Translations under genes and position numbers: made by a program
Notes under the pieces: generated by a model
Seen by the model: the letters and a program-made list of their open reading frames with translations, nothing else
The model's database searches: none
What the model was told of the DNA's origin: nothing
DNA from: Neorickettsia risticii str. Illinois
GTDB lineage: Bacteria > Pseudomonadota > Alphaproteobacteria > Rickettsiales > Anaplasmataceae
Assembly (NCBI RefSeq): GCF_000022525.1
Contig: NC_013009.1
Span: 434,001-498,000 of the forward strand
Reading direction: 5' to 3'
DNA length: 64,000 bases
Part shown: positions 1-7,709 of the stretch, piece by piece
How the letters are laid out: each line of letters starts with the position of its first letter
Position numbering within the stretch: the stretch's first letter is position 1

Positions 1-135
1 CAGAAGCTTAAGATAACGGCCCTTAATGGAATCATATTCAGCATCTGTTATCTCCGGACTATCATCTTGATAGTACTTCTTATTGTGTCGTAGGAGTTTC
101 TCGTAAAGCTCTTGAATTTCCTTCTTTGCTTTCAT
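1..135 (-). CDS. ligA: NAD-dependent DNA ligase LigA, N-terminal fragment cut by window edge
   Basis: Only the first 45 codons are inside the window; the gene continues beyond position 1. The start ATG is at 135. The translation reads MKAKKEIQELYEKLLRH and then contains YYQDDSPEITDAEYD, the conserved N-terminal Ia-domain signature of bacterial LigA (family form YYxxDxPxISDAEYD), which helps bind the NMN half of NAD. The enzyme seals nicks in replication and repair using NAD. It lies 14 nt downstream of folB on the same strand and probably ends the carA-folB-ligA run. The motif match is clear; nothing can be said about the catalytic lysine because it lies outside. Confidence 0.85.
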   Translation of the reverse strand, partial: MKAKKEIQELYEKLLRHNKKYYQDDSPEITDAEYDSIKGRYLKLL

Positions 136-149
136 TGAACGTGGTGCTT

Positions 150-476
150 TTAAGAACCGGTTTCACTATCATATTCCACCTGCACGGAGGCAGACTCAAG
201 CAGTTTAAAAAAAGACGGTTTTTTTACTTCAAGTGATAATTTAATTGGAGCAAAACAATTAATCAGTGTTGCAGCAAGAGTCTCTGCTAAGTCCTCAACA
301 TACTCAAAATGCACATCAGCAACGGACAAGGCAAGGCGTTCAAGAATCAAGCTGTAATCAAGTAACTTATCTGAATAGAGAGTAATGTTAACCAAAACTA
401 TTCTTCTCACAACCCTTTCCCAAGAACGGATTCCTAATCCCGTATGTAGAGTAATTCTATTGAGAACTAATTTCAT
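150..476 (-). CDS. folB: Dihydroneopterin aldolase FolB-like protein
   Basis: A 108-residue protein with the length and pattern of the FolB/FolX fold: an N-terminal strand with the GxRxWER-type segment (here LGIRSWERVVRR), a central LDYSLILERL helix (family form VDYxxLxxxI), and EYVEDLAETLAATLI, matching the family FxTVExLAExIA helix that contributes the active-site glutamate. The C-terminal half has the expected VKKPSFF strand. The family converts dihydroneopterin to hydroxymethyl-dihydropterin in folate synthesis. I chose the ATG at 476, which starts at the family N-terminus; an upstream ATG at 509 adds 11 residues without similarity. The start overlaps the carA 3' end by 20 nt, so translation is probably coupled. 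Confidence 0.7.
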   Translation of the reverse strand: MKLVLNRITLHTGLGIRSWERVVRRIVLVNITLYSDKLLDYSLILERLALSVADVHFEYVEDLAETLAATLINCFAPIKLSLEVKKPSFFKLLESASVQVEYDSETGS

Positions 477-1566
477 CAAAAAATTTAGTAAAGATATAGT
501 GAGAGTCATGCGTCCCTGGCGAACCTTCAGGATGATATTGAACAGAAAAGATTTTTCTGTCTTTTATCTTGATTCCCTCCACAGAACGGTCAAACAAGGA
601 TCTGTGTGTAACAATAATATCTTTATTATTTAACGTCGATTCGTCTAATACAAAACCGTGATTTTGACTTGTGATTTCTACCTTTTGCGTCTCAAGATTG
701 ATAACAGGGTGATTAGTTCCTCTATGTCCTACAAGCATCTTTCTTGTTTTACATCCAAATGCGAGAAGCAGTAACTGGTGTCCTAGACAGATTCCTAAGA
801 CCGGTAAATTAGATGCAAGAACTCTTGAAAAATCCTCACACAACTGTAAGTACGTCGCAGACGGATCACCCGGACCATTCGAGAGGACGATGCCAGCAAA
901 GTCCTCCGACTCCAAAGCAGACGAAAACCCTTTTTTTCCATCTACTACCACAACTGCAAAATATTTTTCCAGATTTCTTATGATGCCGTCCTTTATGCCA
1001 AAGTCGACTACACAGACTTTCTTTCTCTTATCACCAGCACAGTAGGGTGAGCATCGCGCATTTCCACTTGCAGATATAGCTAACTCATTTCCATTCATAT
1101 CCTCAGCTTCTCTAAGAAGTGAGAGAGCTTCATCTACACCGATGTCATTAATGGGAAAAATGATACCGCCCTGATTACCCTTTAGGCGAACTAACCGAGT
1201 AATCGCACGCGTATCAACTCCGTATATTGCTGCAATACCATTATCTTCTAGCCAGCTAGAAAAGCTTCTTATCTTCAAATGATGCAAGAAATCCTGTGGC
1301 CTTTCTCGAAAAATCAGTCCCCTAGCAAAAACACGGGAAGACTCATTGTCACAGGAATTAATTGCAACATTCCCAATATGGGGAAAAGCAAAAAGAATGA
1401 TTTGACCAGAGAAAGAGGGATCAGTGATGGTATGCTGGTAGCCTGTCATACCAGTAGTGAAACATACCTCACCAACCGCAACGCCCCTCCTGCCATACGA
1501 AAATCCGAAAAAACACTCACCACCGGCAAAAGCGAGACAGCTATCGTATGACAAGTTCTTGTTCAT
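457..1566 (-). CDS. carA: Carbamoyl-phosphate synthase small subunit CarA
   Basis: The 369-residue protein has the normal CarA length. The N-terminal half carries GYQHTITDPSFSGQIILFAF, the family signature (usually GYQEILTDPSY). The C-terminal half is a class I glutamine amidotransferase: LSNGPGDPS oxyanion region, the nucleophile elbow GICLGHQ with the catalytic Cys, QNHGF, and the QYHPE His-Glu pair. It supplies ammonia from glutamine to the large subunit (CarB, not in the window) for carbamoyl phosphate, the substrate of PyrB found at 7.7 kb. It lies 11 nt behind rpmE and overlaps folB. The replacement of EI by HT in the N-terminal signature is a small oddity; all catalytic residues are present. 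Confidence 0.95.
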   Translation of the reverse strand: MNKNLSYDSCLAFAGGECFFGFSYGRRGVAVGEVCFTTGMTGYQHTITDPSFSGQIILFAFPHIGNVAINSCDNESSRVFARGLIFRERPQDFLHHLKIRSFSSWLEDNGIAAIYGVDTRAITRLVRLKGNQGGIIFPINDIGVDEALSLLREAEDMNGNELAISASGNARCSPYCAGDKRKKVCVVDFGIKDGIIRNLEKYFAVVVVDGKKGFSSALESEDFAGIVLSNGPGDPSATYLQLCEDFSRVLASNLPVLGICLGHQLLLLAFGCKTRKMLVGHRGTNHPVINLETQKVEITSQNHGFVLDESTLNNKDIIVTHRSLFDRSVEGIKIKDRKIFSVQYHPEGSPGTHDSHYIFTKFFDEISSQ

Positions 1567-1577
1567 CCTCGAGCAAA

Positions 1578-1808
1578 TTACATGAAGTCCTCTCCAAACT
1601 TCTCCTTGAATTTATTGACCTTACTAGTGGACCTGATGCTTGTAGAAGCAGATTTTGTCCAGGCCGGGTGAGTTTCAGGAGGCCAGTCGCCAGCATTGTG
1701 AACAATAACCTCACCTTCTTTACCAATGGTTGACTTTACTTTGAGTCTCATTCCATTGGTAAATTCAAGGATAACATCGTACACTGCCGGATGAATGTTT
1801 TTTTTCAT
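1578..1808 (-). CDS. rpmE: 50S ribosomal protein L31
   Basis: A 76-residue basic protein beginning MKKNIHPAVYDVILEFTNG, the L31 N-terminus, with STIGKEGEVIV, SHPAW-like (THPAWT) and a C-terminal VNKFKEKFG segment (family form VxRFxKKF/Y). It binds the central protuberance of the large ribosomal subunit and helps bridge the subunits. The four zinc-binding cysteines of C+ paralogues are absent, so this is a zinc-independent form. ATG start. It is followed after 11 nt by carA, so a ribosomal protein gene and pyrimidine synthesis may share one transcript. Confidence 0.93.
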   Translation of the reverse strand: MKKNIHPAVYDVILEFTNGMRLKVKSTIGKEGEVIVHNAGDWPPETHPAWTKSASTSIRSTSKVNKFKEKFGEDFM

Positions 1809-1876
1809 GAGCTAAGACTCTTCGGATCGACAACGGAATAACATTCTAACCGAGTAAACCAGTTTCAGCAACCGAG

Positions 1877-2110
1877 TTAATGTCCTCCCAAAAAATCAAA
1901 ATCCATAAAACCATAAATCGTAGTAGAGCATTCACCGCCGTTGCGAATAATCTCGTCCCGTTCTTCCGGAGTCGGATCTACCACGTGCTCTTTTCCATCC
2001 GAATACCGAAAGACCATACAACAAGGCTTTACCGCTTGTTTCGCACGTTCCATATGCTGTTCTATGAACCACTCGTCATAAGCCTCAAATGGATCAAGAT
2101 TTTTTGTCAT
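1877..2110 (-). CDS. Small conserved-looking protein of unknown function
   Basis: A 77-residue acidic protein that I do not recognise. It has no signal peptide or membrane segment. Visible features are a charged N-terminal helix (DPFEAYDEWFIEQHMERAKQ), adjacent cysteines (PCCMVF), and DPTPEERDEIIRNGGECS, which looks like a helix-turn segment. The coding potential is supported by its position 68 nt upstream of rpmE in the same direction and by a perfect 16-bp palindrome 24 nt upstream of its ATG, which could be an operator or promoter element. Function unknown. Confidence 0.6.
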   Translation of the reverse strand: MTKNLDPFEAYDEWFIEQHMERAKQAVKPCCMVFRYSDGKEHVVDPTPEERDEIIRNGGECSTTIYGFMDFDFLGGH

Positions 2111-2133
2111 ACATTAAAACCACTAGGACTAAC

Positions 2134-2149
2134 AATATGTTAACATATT
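2134..2149. promoter_or_regulatory. Perfect 16-bp palindrome upstream of the small gene
   Basis: AATATGTTAACATATT is its own reverse complement. It lies 24 nt upstream of the start codon at 2110 in the gap between two minus-strand genes. The size and position fit the binding site of a dimeric regulator. No regulator can be assigned from sequence. Confidence 0.45.
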
Positions 2150-2236
2150 AATTGAATAGGACCACCAAGCCAACTAAGCTTGATCGTTGCAAAAAACTCA
2201 AGAGATAAACAACTCAAGCACTCACGATGCCATTCG

Positions 2237-2261
2237 AAAAAAGCTCTGCGGCGAAACCGCA
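2237..2261 (-). terminator. Probable Rho-independent terminator behind the trcR-like gene
   Basis: Read on the minus strand, TGCGG-TTTCG-CCGCA forms a 5-bp GC-rich stem with a 5-nt loop, followed after 4 nt by six T. It lies about 37 nt downstream of the stop codon of the DUF1013 gene. A wider pair, CACGAT/ATCGTG, encloses the same hairpin. Confidence 0.55.
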
Positions 2262-2297
2262 ATCGTGCAAGGAGAAATAGGCAAATGCACCCTTTAG

Positions 2298-2864
2298 CTA
2301 CATAGAATCTTCCATACTTTCCTCGATCTCACGAAGGCGCTGTTCACTTTGCTCTGAAATCTTCACTTTTAGCAAGGCTTCATCTAAGTCCTCCTGCGAG
2401 TAGAGATTGAACAAAATCGGATCACGAGGTTTTAGGTTTTCATAATTCCAATAAGTCCTATCCCTAATGGACTTTACAATTTTTGCAGTAGTCCCTATGA
2501 GGGATACTATCTGTGCATCACTCAACTCAGGATACTTATTGATAAGCCACAGAGCCGCATCCGACTTAACCCTACGTTTAACAACGGGGGTATATGCCCT
2601 GCCTTTTCTTTTTCTCTTATCAACAATGGATTTAATACACAACTTCCTACTGGGATCGTTCTCACAAGCTTCTATATCAGCTTGCTCCACCTCTCCCGTA
2701 ATACGAGGATCGCATCCTATGAGACCGTGTGCGACGGTGCCATCCGCGATACCCTCTACTTCTAAAACGTGCAAACCGCAAGCTTGTGCAATTTGTTCAA
2801 AAGTCAGAGCTGTCTTATCTACCAACCAGACAGCTACTGCTTTGCGCATTAAGGGCGAAGCCAT
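2298..2864 (-). CDS. DUF1013/TrcR-type cell-cycle transcriptional regulator
   Basis: A 188-residue soluble protein with the architecture of the alphaproteobacterial DUF1013 family (named TrcR). The N-terminus reads MASPLMRKAVAVWLVDKTAL followed by TFEQIAQACGLHVLEVEGIADG, a predicted helix-turn-helix. A second helix-turn-helix-like segment is DAALWLINKYPELSDAQIVS with LIGTTAKIVKSIRDRTYWN, a family hallmark. The C-terminus is acidic. The family is conserved across alphaproteobacteria and is linked to cell-cycle transcription; its exact DNA targets are not visible here. It is followed by a probable terminator and preceded by leuS. Confidence 0.8.
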   Translation of the reverse strand: MASPLMRKAVAVWLVDKTALTFEQIAQACGLHVLEVEGIADGTVAHGLIGCDPRITGEVEQADIEACENDPSRKLCIKSIVDKRKRKGRAYTPVVKRRVKSDAALWLINKYPELSDAQIVSLIGTTAKIVKSIRDRTYWNYENLKPRDPILFNLYSQEDLDEALLKVKISEQSEQRLREIEESMEDSM

Positions 2865-2957
2865 AATTAGTAAACCACAATAGTGAAACCTAACCGTAAT
2901 TCCGCACGGCAGAATATATCAAGAAGGTATCTTAAATTTAACGTTCTAAACATTCGG

Positions 2958-5453
2958 TTAACCAGAACTGCTGCAAAGAAAATTAACCATCTTACCAGGA
3001 ACATATATAACTTTATCAACTACGGCATTCTTGATCAATCTTTTTGCTAGGGAAATTATCTCTTCTTCAGAAGAATCTTTCTTCACTTCTAACAATTTTA
3101 CGAATTTTCCATTCTTCCGCACCATTAATGTGACCGCATCGCTTTGAATGAGTACTTCATTATAAGCAACCCATGGGGAGCCGTATAGAACGACATCGGT
3201 TTCAAGCTTTGAGGCCAAATATTCAGCTAAGTGTGGTACAAATGGTTCGAGTATCCTCAAAAGTATGTGAATCGTTTCTTTAGATAATGCTCCGGACGCA
3301 CTCAGCAAGTTGACCAACTCGTGAATCTTTGCAACTGCACAATTTAATTTTATTTCATCAATGTATTTCGTCATATCGGAGATAATCCTGTTAATCTGGA
3401 TTTTAACGTTCTGCTCTGTTTGAACTTCAGCACTGGTTTTACTGGAAAGATATCTTTCTACAAGATTTTTGATTCTTTGCAAAAACTTAAACGACGCATT
3501 TATGCCCCTATCTGACCATCCAAAACTGTTTTCTGGAGGATTATCAGAAAGAATAAAGAACCTTGCTGCATCAGCACCATATTTTGAAACTATTTCGTCA
3601 AGATCCACGATATTCCTTTTAGATTTACTCATTTTCTCCATTTTACCAACCAGAACTTTTTCACCTTTTTCCAGCAGTAATTTTGCTTCCTCAGGGTACA
3701 GATATTCACCGGAAGAGTTCTGGTAGCTCTCATGGCAAACCATACCCTGTGTGAGTAGACTATGAAATGGTTCCACTACATCTACGTATCCACATTTGTT
3801 TAAGGCGCGCGTAAAGAACCTAGCATAAAGCAAATGTAATATTGCATGTTCTATTCCGCCGATGTACATGTCGACAGGAAGAAAATATTCGCAAGACTCC
3901 TTATCTATTCCTCCCTCTTTACTGCAAAAGGCCGCAAAATACCAAGAAGATTCAAAAAATGTATCGAAGGTATCTGTATCTCTAACTGCAGGACCACCAC
4001 ATTTTGGACAATTTGTATATTTCCATGTTGGATGGTGTTCTAGTGGATTACCTTGTACTGTGAAATTTATTTCTTCTGGAAGTGTAATAGGCAGATCTTC
4101 AACTTTTACTGGTTGCATCGAACACTTTTCACAGTACACAACCGGAATCGGACAGCCCCAATATCGCTGCCTTGATATTCCCCAGTCTCGCAATTTGTAC
4201 GAGTTCTTTGCCTCACCGATACCAATCGAAGAAATTTTTTCAATTATAAATTTTCGTGCCTCTATCACCTGCATTCCATCCAGGAAATTTGAATTACACA
4301 TTACTCCTTCTTCCAAACAGTAGGGTAGTGCAATATTTGTGCATTTTGCTGAGATAACTCTTAAGCACGGTAAGTTGTATTGCTGTGCGAATTCAAAATC
4401 TCGTGTATCATGAGCTGGGCAACCAAATATTGCTCCCGAACCGTATTCTGCAAATACAAAATTTGCTACGTATAAAGGAAGCTCACCGCCAGAAAAGGGA
4501 TGCTTCACTTTTATTTTTGTTAGAATGCCAAGCTTTTGCCCATCAACTTTCTCAAGATTTACCGTCCCAGACAAGTTTTTGTTGTCATCGCAATGATCTG
4601 ACTCACAGGTAGTTTGCGTGCACAGTATTTCTCTCTCTGCATTACTCAATAAATTTAGTTCATTAACCAAAGGATGATTAACTGAAATAGCACAAAATGA
4701 GGCACCAAAGATCGTCTCGGGTCTAGTAGTGAATACCTCAATAAATCTTTGCTCATATCCGCTTATAGGAAATTTTATCAGTGCCCCTTCAGATTTTCCT
4801 ATCCAATTTGCTTGCATAGTTTTAACCTTCTCTGGCCAGCCAGTAAGCGAATCTAATCCCTTCAGGAGTTCTTCGGAAAAGTCGCTAATTTTAAGGAACC
4901 ATTGCGGAATCTTTCTCTTCACGACAACCGCACCTGATCTCCAACCACGCCCATCAATGACCTGTTCATTTGCAAGGACTGTGTTATCGATAGGATCCCA
5001 ATTTACTTCGGAATTTTTTTTGTATGCTAAACCAGCTTTTAGAAAGGCCAAAAAAAATTTTTGTTCGTGCTTATAATACTCAGGAGAGCAGGTTGAAAGT
5101 TCTCTGTTCCAATCATACGATAGACCTATACTCTTGAGAGAGGTTCGCATCTTTGCAATATTTTTTTCCGTCCATATCCTTGGGTGGATATTGCTACTTA
5201 TCGCGGCTTTTTCAGCTGGTAGACCAAACGCATCCCAACCAATTGGGTGTAAGACATTGTACCCCTGACTTCTCTTATAACGTGCTAAGACGTCTCCAAT
5301 AACGTAATTTCTCAGATGTCCCATGTGTAGTTTTCCCGACGGGTAGGGAAACATACTCAGAACATAGTACTTTTTTCTTTTGAAGTCACAACTGGAAAAA
5401 TCCCATAATGATTGAGAAAACTGTTCTATTTCCTTAAAATTGTAATTCGACAT
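2958..5453 (-). CDS. leuS: Leucyl-tRNA synthetase
   Basis: The 831-residue class I synthetase charges tRNA-Leu. It shows the HIGH motif as HMGHLRNY inside SMFPYPSGKLHMGHLRNYVIG, followed by GWDAFGLPAEKAA; the CP1 editing domain with TTRPETIFGA and CPAHDTRDFEFA; a zinc-type segment CEKC...CPKCGGPA; the WYFAAFCS region; and the KMSKS motif as KMSKSKRNIV. An anticodon-binding domain and the LeuRS C-terminal domain with RKNGKFVKLLEVK follow. A longer frame from 5522 adds 23 Cys-rich residues with no family similarity, so I chose the ATG at 5453 (MSNYNFKEIE). Confidence 0.96.
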   Translation of the reverse strand: MSNYNFKEIEQFSQSLWDFSSCDFKRKKYYVLSMFPYPSGKLHMGHLRNYVIGDVLARYKRSQGYNVLHPIGWDAFGLPAEKAAISSNIHPRIWTEKNIAKMRTSLKSIGLSYDWNRELSTCSPEYYKHEQKFFLAFLKAGLAYKKNSEVNWDPIDNTVLANEQVIDGRGWRSGAVVVKRKIPQWFLKISDFSEELLKGLDSLTGWPEKVKTMQANWIGKSEGALIKFPISGYEQRFIEVFTTRPETIFGASFCAISVNHPLVNELNLLSNAEREILCTQTTCESDHCDDNKNLSGTVNLEKVDGQKLGILTKIKVKHPFSGGELPLYVANFVFAEYGSGAIFGCPAHDTRDFEFAQQYNLPCLRVISAKCTNIALPYCLEEGVMCNSNFLDGMQVIEARKFIIEKISSIGIGEAKNSYKLRDWGISRQRYWGCPIPVVYCEKCSMQPVKVEDLPITLPEEINFTVQGNPLEHHPTWKYTNCPKCGGPAVRDTDTFDTFFESSWYFAAFCSKEGGIDKESCEYFLPVDMYIGGIEHAILHLLYARFFTRALNKCGYVDVVEPFHSLLTQGMVCHESYQNSSGEYLYPEEAKLLLEKGEKVLVGKMEKMSKSKRNIVDLDEIVSKYGADAARFFILSDNPPENSFGWSDRGINASFKFLQRIKNLVERYLSSKTSAEVQTEQNVKIQINRIISDMTKYIDEIKLNCAVAKIHELVNLLSASGALSKETIHILLRILEPFVPHLAEYLASKLETDVVLYGSPWVAYNEVLIQSDAVTLMVRKNGKFVKLLEVKKDSSEEEIISLAKRLIKNAVVDKVIYVPGKMVNFLCSSSG

Positions 5454-5631
5454 GTATCCCAACTGTAAGCAGTCTGAACAGGATTCTAGCACAAGACAAC
5501 TTACATGACACAATAAATGCATACATGCGTGTTAATTCTCTTTCCTTTTTTACTTTACAGCATTTTCTTATATCTAAATTTAAGTAATATTTGCAATATT
5601 TTCTGTATGAAATAAGGGAATGTATATAAAT

Positions 5632-6081
5632 ATGGGAAACTTTAATATTAATAAATTTATAACTTGCTTTGTAATTGGAGTAATACTGTCTGGCTGCATC
5701 ACCTTTGACCCCGTATATAGAACATCATATAGCTTTATTCCTCCAAAAAGTCAGAACGGAAGGGAATGTGCAAACAAGTGTCTGCTCATGAAACAAACGT
5801 GTCAAAATTCTTGTAATAAGAGTAATGATACACAAACAGCAAATATCCTCATCAACATAGGAAAAGAAGAAAAAAAGGAAAAACCCAATTCCTCAGATAA
5901 ATTCCACGAAAGCAGTAGTTGGGAGATGGATGAGTACCGCAAAAGAGTACAAGAAAGGGCAAGATATGAAAGATGCCAAAACTCTTGTAATTATGATCAC
6001 AGATTATGTCACACGAACTGCGGCGGTGAGGTAATAGTAAAAACAATGTGTGTACAAAATTGCAACGAAGAAAAAAAATAA
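5632..6081 (+). CDS. Cysteine-rich lipoprotein of unknown function
   Basis: The protein begins MGNFNINKFITCFVIGVILS followed by GC: a short basic n-region, a hydrophobic core and a perfect lipobox LSGC, so signal peptidase II should cleave before Cys and leave a lipid-anchored protein. The mature part of about 130 residues contains roughly ten cysteines in CxxxC-like spacing (CANKC, CQNSC, CQNSC, CHTNC, CVQNC), with a charged lysine/glutamate stretch in the middle. The paired cysteines suggest disulfide bonds or metal binding in the periplasm or outer membrane. Two starts are possible, 5620 and 5632; AAGGGA lies directly before the first, which leaves proper spacing only for the second. Family not recognised. 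Confidence 0.75.
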   Translation: MGNFNINKFITCFVIGVILSGCITFDPVYRTSYSFIPPKSQNGRECANKCLLMKQTCQNSCNKSNDTQTANILINIGKEEKKEKPNSSDKFHESSSWEMDEYRKRVQERARYERCQNSCNYDHRLCHTNCGGEVIVKTMCVQNCNEEKK

Positions 6082-6117
6082 CGCCGTACCGGCAAAGCAT
6101 ACTACTCATAAATTTTG

Positions 6118-6152
6118 TTTCTTACAGAGCAGTCAGACTGTTCTATAAGAAA
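6118..6152. terminator. Long hairpin between convergent genes
   Basis: TTTCTTA and TAAGAAA enclose AGAGCAGT-CAG-ACTGTTCT, giving a stem of about 15 pairs with a 3-nt loop and one wobble. It lies between the stop codons of the lipoprotein gene (6081) and the opposing regulator gene (6162). There is no clean T-run on either side, so it may act as a weak bidirectional terminator or a 3'-end stabiliser. Confidence 0.5.
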
Positions 6153-6161
6153 CTTAAAGTG

Positions 6162-6779
6162 TTACAATCTCCTGAGTGTAAAGATTACTTTACCTATTAT
6201 GTCAATTTCGTCAAAGTGTTTGATATAGGTTGAGTATTTCTCATTATCCGGGGTTATCTTAACGTCTTGGCTTCCAAAGATATGTTCAACGCTTCGCACT
6301 ATACTGTTGAACTTATCGCGTATAAGAAAGACCCCGGACTTCATTCTATCGCCCTGAACAAATTTTTTTATTATCAAAGTCTCATTTGGCATTATGCTTG
6401 GCGACATACTATCGTCATACATAATGCAGGAGTATAGTTTACCTGCCTCGCTTATATGTTCTTCGCAAAAGGCCCTGTTAAAGAGAAAGCTAACACTGAG
6501 CTGATTATCTAGGCTATGCACGGGTAGATAGTTTTCGTAATCTATTGAATCTGGTGATACATTTATAAGATAAGAAATCGAGATACCTAATTCCCTTGAA
6601 ATGGAATTAAGCTTTTTTGAAGTAGGATTTTTTGACTTACCATTCAATATGTCGTATACGAATGATTTTCCGACCCCTGCTCTCTCAGCGAGTTCTCTCG
6701 CATTAATGCCGATTTCTTCCATCCGCTTCCTTATTTTATATGCCATTACATTCGTTATCTGGTCAGCGATTTTTGTCAT
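6162..6779 (-). CDS. XRE-family regulator with S24/LexA-like C-terminal domain
   Basis: Residues about 13-70 form a classic XRE/CI helix-turn-helix: RKRMEEIGINARELAERAGV, GKSFVYDILNGKSKNPTSKK and LNSISRELGISISYLI. The C-terminal half resembles the S24 peptidase fold: MYDDSMSPSIMPNETLIIKK corresponds to the GDSMxPxixxGd serine motif. The expected lysine of the Ser-Lys dyad (family form xVKRx) is replaced in SIVRSVEH by Arg, so self-cleavage is doubtful and the domain may serve only for dimerisation or ligand sensing. The divergent spacer upstream contains several palindromes built on CACAATT/TTGTG, the likely autoregulatory operator. It is divergently arranged with ccmC. Confidence 0.85.
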   Translation of the reverse strand: MTKIADQITNVMAYKIRKRMEEIGINARELAERAGVGKSFVYDILNGKSKNPTSKKLNSISRELGISISYLINVSPDSIDYENYLPVHSLDNQLSVSFLFNRAFCEEHISEAGKLYSCIMYDDSMSPSIMPNETLIIKKFVQGDRMKSGVFLIRDKFNSIVRSVEHIFGSQDVKITPDNEKYSTYIKHFDEIDIIGKVIFTLRRL

Positions 6780-6818
6780 GTCTGCTGCTCAATCAAAAAA
6801 AATATACCGTGGATGTAT

Positions 6819-6866
6819 CACAATTTAAAATTGTGCACAATCTTTTTTGTACAATTCTTCACAATT
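6819..6866. promoter_or_regulatory. Cluster of CACAAT/ATTGTG palindromes, probable operator
   Basis: Three overlapping or adjacent dyads lie in 48 nt: 6819-6835 CACAATTT-A-AAATTGTG (8-bp arms), 6831-6840 TTGTGCACAA (perfect 10 bp), and 6847-6854 TTGTACAA (perfect), followed by another CACAATT at 6860-6866. They sit 40-87 nt upstream of the XRE-type regulator gene and about 140-190 nt before ccmC. XRE/CI-type repressors commonly bind such repeated short dyads in their own promoter; assignment to this regulator is inference. Confidence 0.55.
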
Positions 6867-7007
6867 ATTTATTAAAATAGATGTAAATTATCAACTTCAA
6901 GCAGAAACATAGTAATTCTTATTCTGATCTTAATCAGCACCAATGTTTAGTTCTATTAGGCGTTAAGCGGTTGTATTCAATATTTAATGTAACAATTCCA
7001 CTACACG

Positions 7008-7709
7008 ATGAAAAAAAACTTCCTCGATACCAGTATATCAAAAAAGTGTATTTTTAGCTTGATATTCGCTTTATGCGTTTTATATTCATTCGCTTTTTAT
7101 TTTGTATTTTCGTCTCCTATTGACCAATTACACGGTAACTTAGTACGGATCATGTACATTCATGTTCCCGCTGCTTGGCTCGGTATAGGTCTGTACTGCG
7201 TCATTGGACTACTGAACTTGCTGTATTTATCCTTTTCTGTGCTAAGGTTTGGTGTAATTGCATATGCATTAGCACCAATCGGTATGGTTTTCTCCTTAAT
7301 CTGTTTGATTACTGGAGGTCTCTGGGGAAAACCAATATGGGGAGCATTTTGGGTATGGGACGCCAGATTAACATCAATGTTAGTCCTCTTTTTTTTATAT
7401 TTGGGTTACTACATACTCTGGGACTACAAGGAATTTAACATCAAATTGGCTGCTATACTTAACTTAGTTGGTTTGGCAAATATCCCGATTATTAAACTCT
7501 CAGTTTATTTGTGGGCAACATTACATCAGAAATCCAGTTTTATAAGAAGTGGTGGTATATCAATTCATCCATCAATGCTTACGCCTTTGTTGTTGATGTT
7601 TCTAGCATCCTTTGTGTTGACACTCCTATTATGGTATTTTAACGCTCGTGCAACGCTGAACTTAAAGAAAATAGAGAAGCTGCTTTTATATGAGAAGTCT
7701 ACTGACTAA
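7008..7709 (+). CDS. ccmC: Heme exporter / cytochrome c maturation protein CcmC
   Basis: The 233-residue protein has six predicted membrane helices. The HVPAAWLGIGLY segment after the first helix carries a conserved external histidine, and the tryptophan-rich WWD signature is GKPIWGAFWVWDARLTSML; HQKSS further on holds the second heme-binding histidine. CcmC loads heme from the membrane onto the chaperone CcmE for c-type cytochrome assembly. Length is normal for CcmC. The 3' end overlaps pyrB by 20 nt, so the two are probably co-translated despite unrelated roles. No clear Shine-Dalgarno sequence precedes the ATG. Confidence 0.93.
   Translation: MKKNFLDTSISKKCIFSLIFALCVLYSFAFYFVFSSPIDQLHGNLVRIMYIHVPAAWLGIGLYCVIGLLNLLYLSFSVLRFGVIAYALAPIGMVFSLICLITGGLWGKPIWGAFWVWDARLTSMLVLFFLYLGYYILWDYKEFNIKLAAILNLVGLANIPIIKLSVYLWATLHQKSSFIRSGGISIHPSMLTPLLLMFLASFVLTLLLWYFNARATLNLKKIEKLLLYEKSTD

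Noticed and set aside
5454-5522. Upstream ATG extending leuS by 23 residues
   Set aside because: The extension is Cys-rich and without family similarity; the family N-terminus fits ATG 5453.
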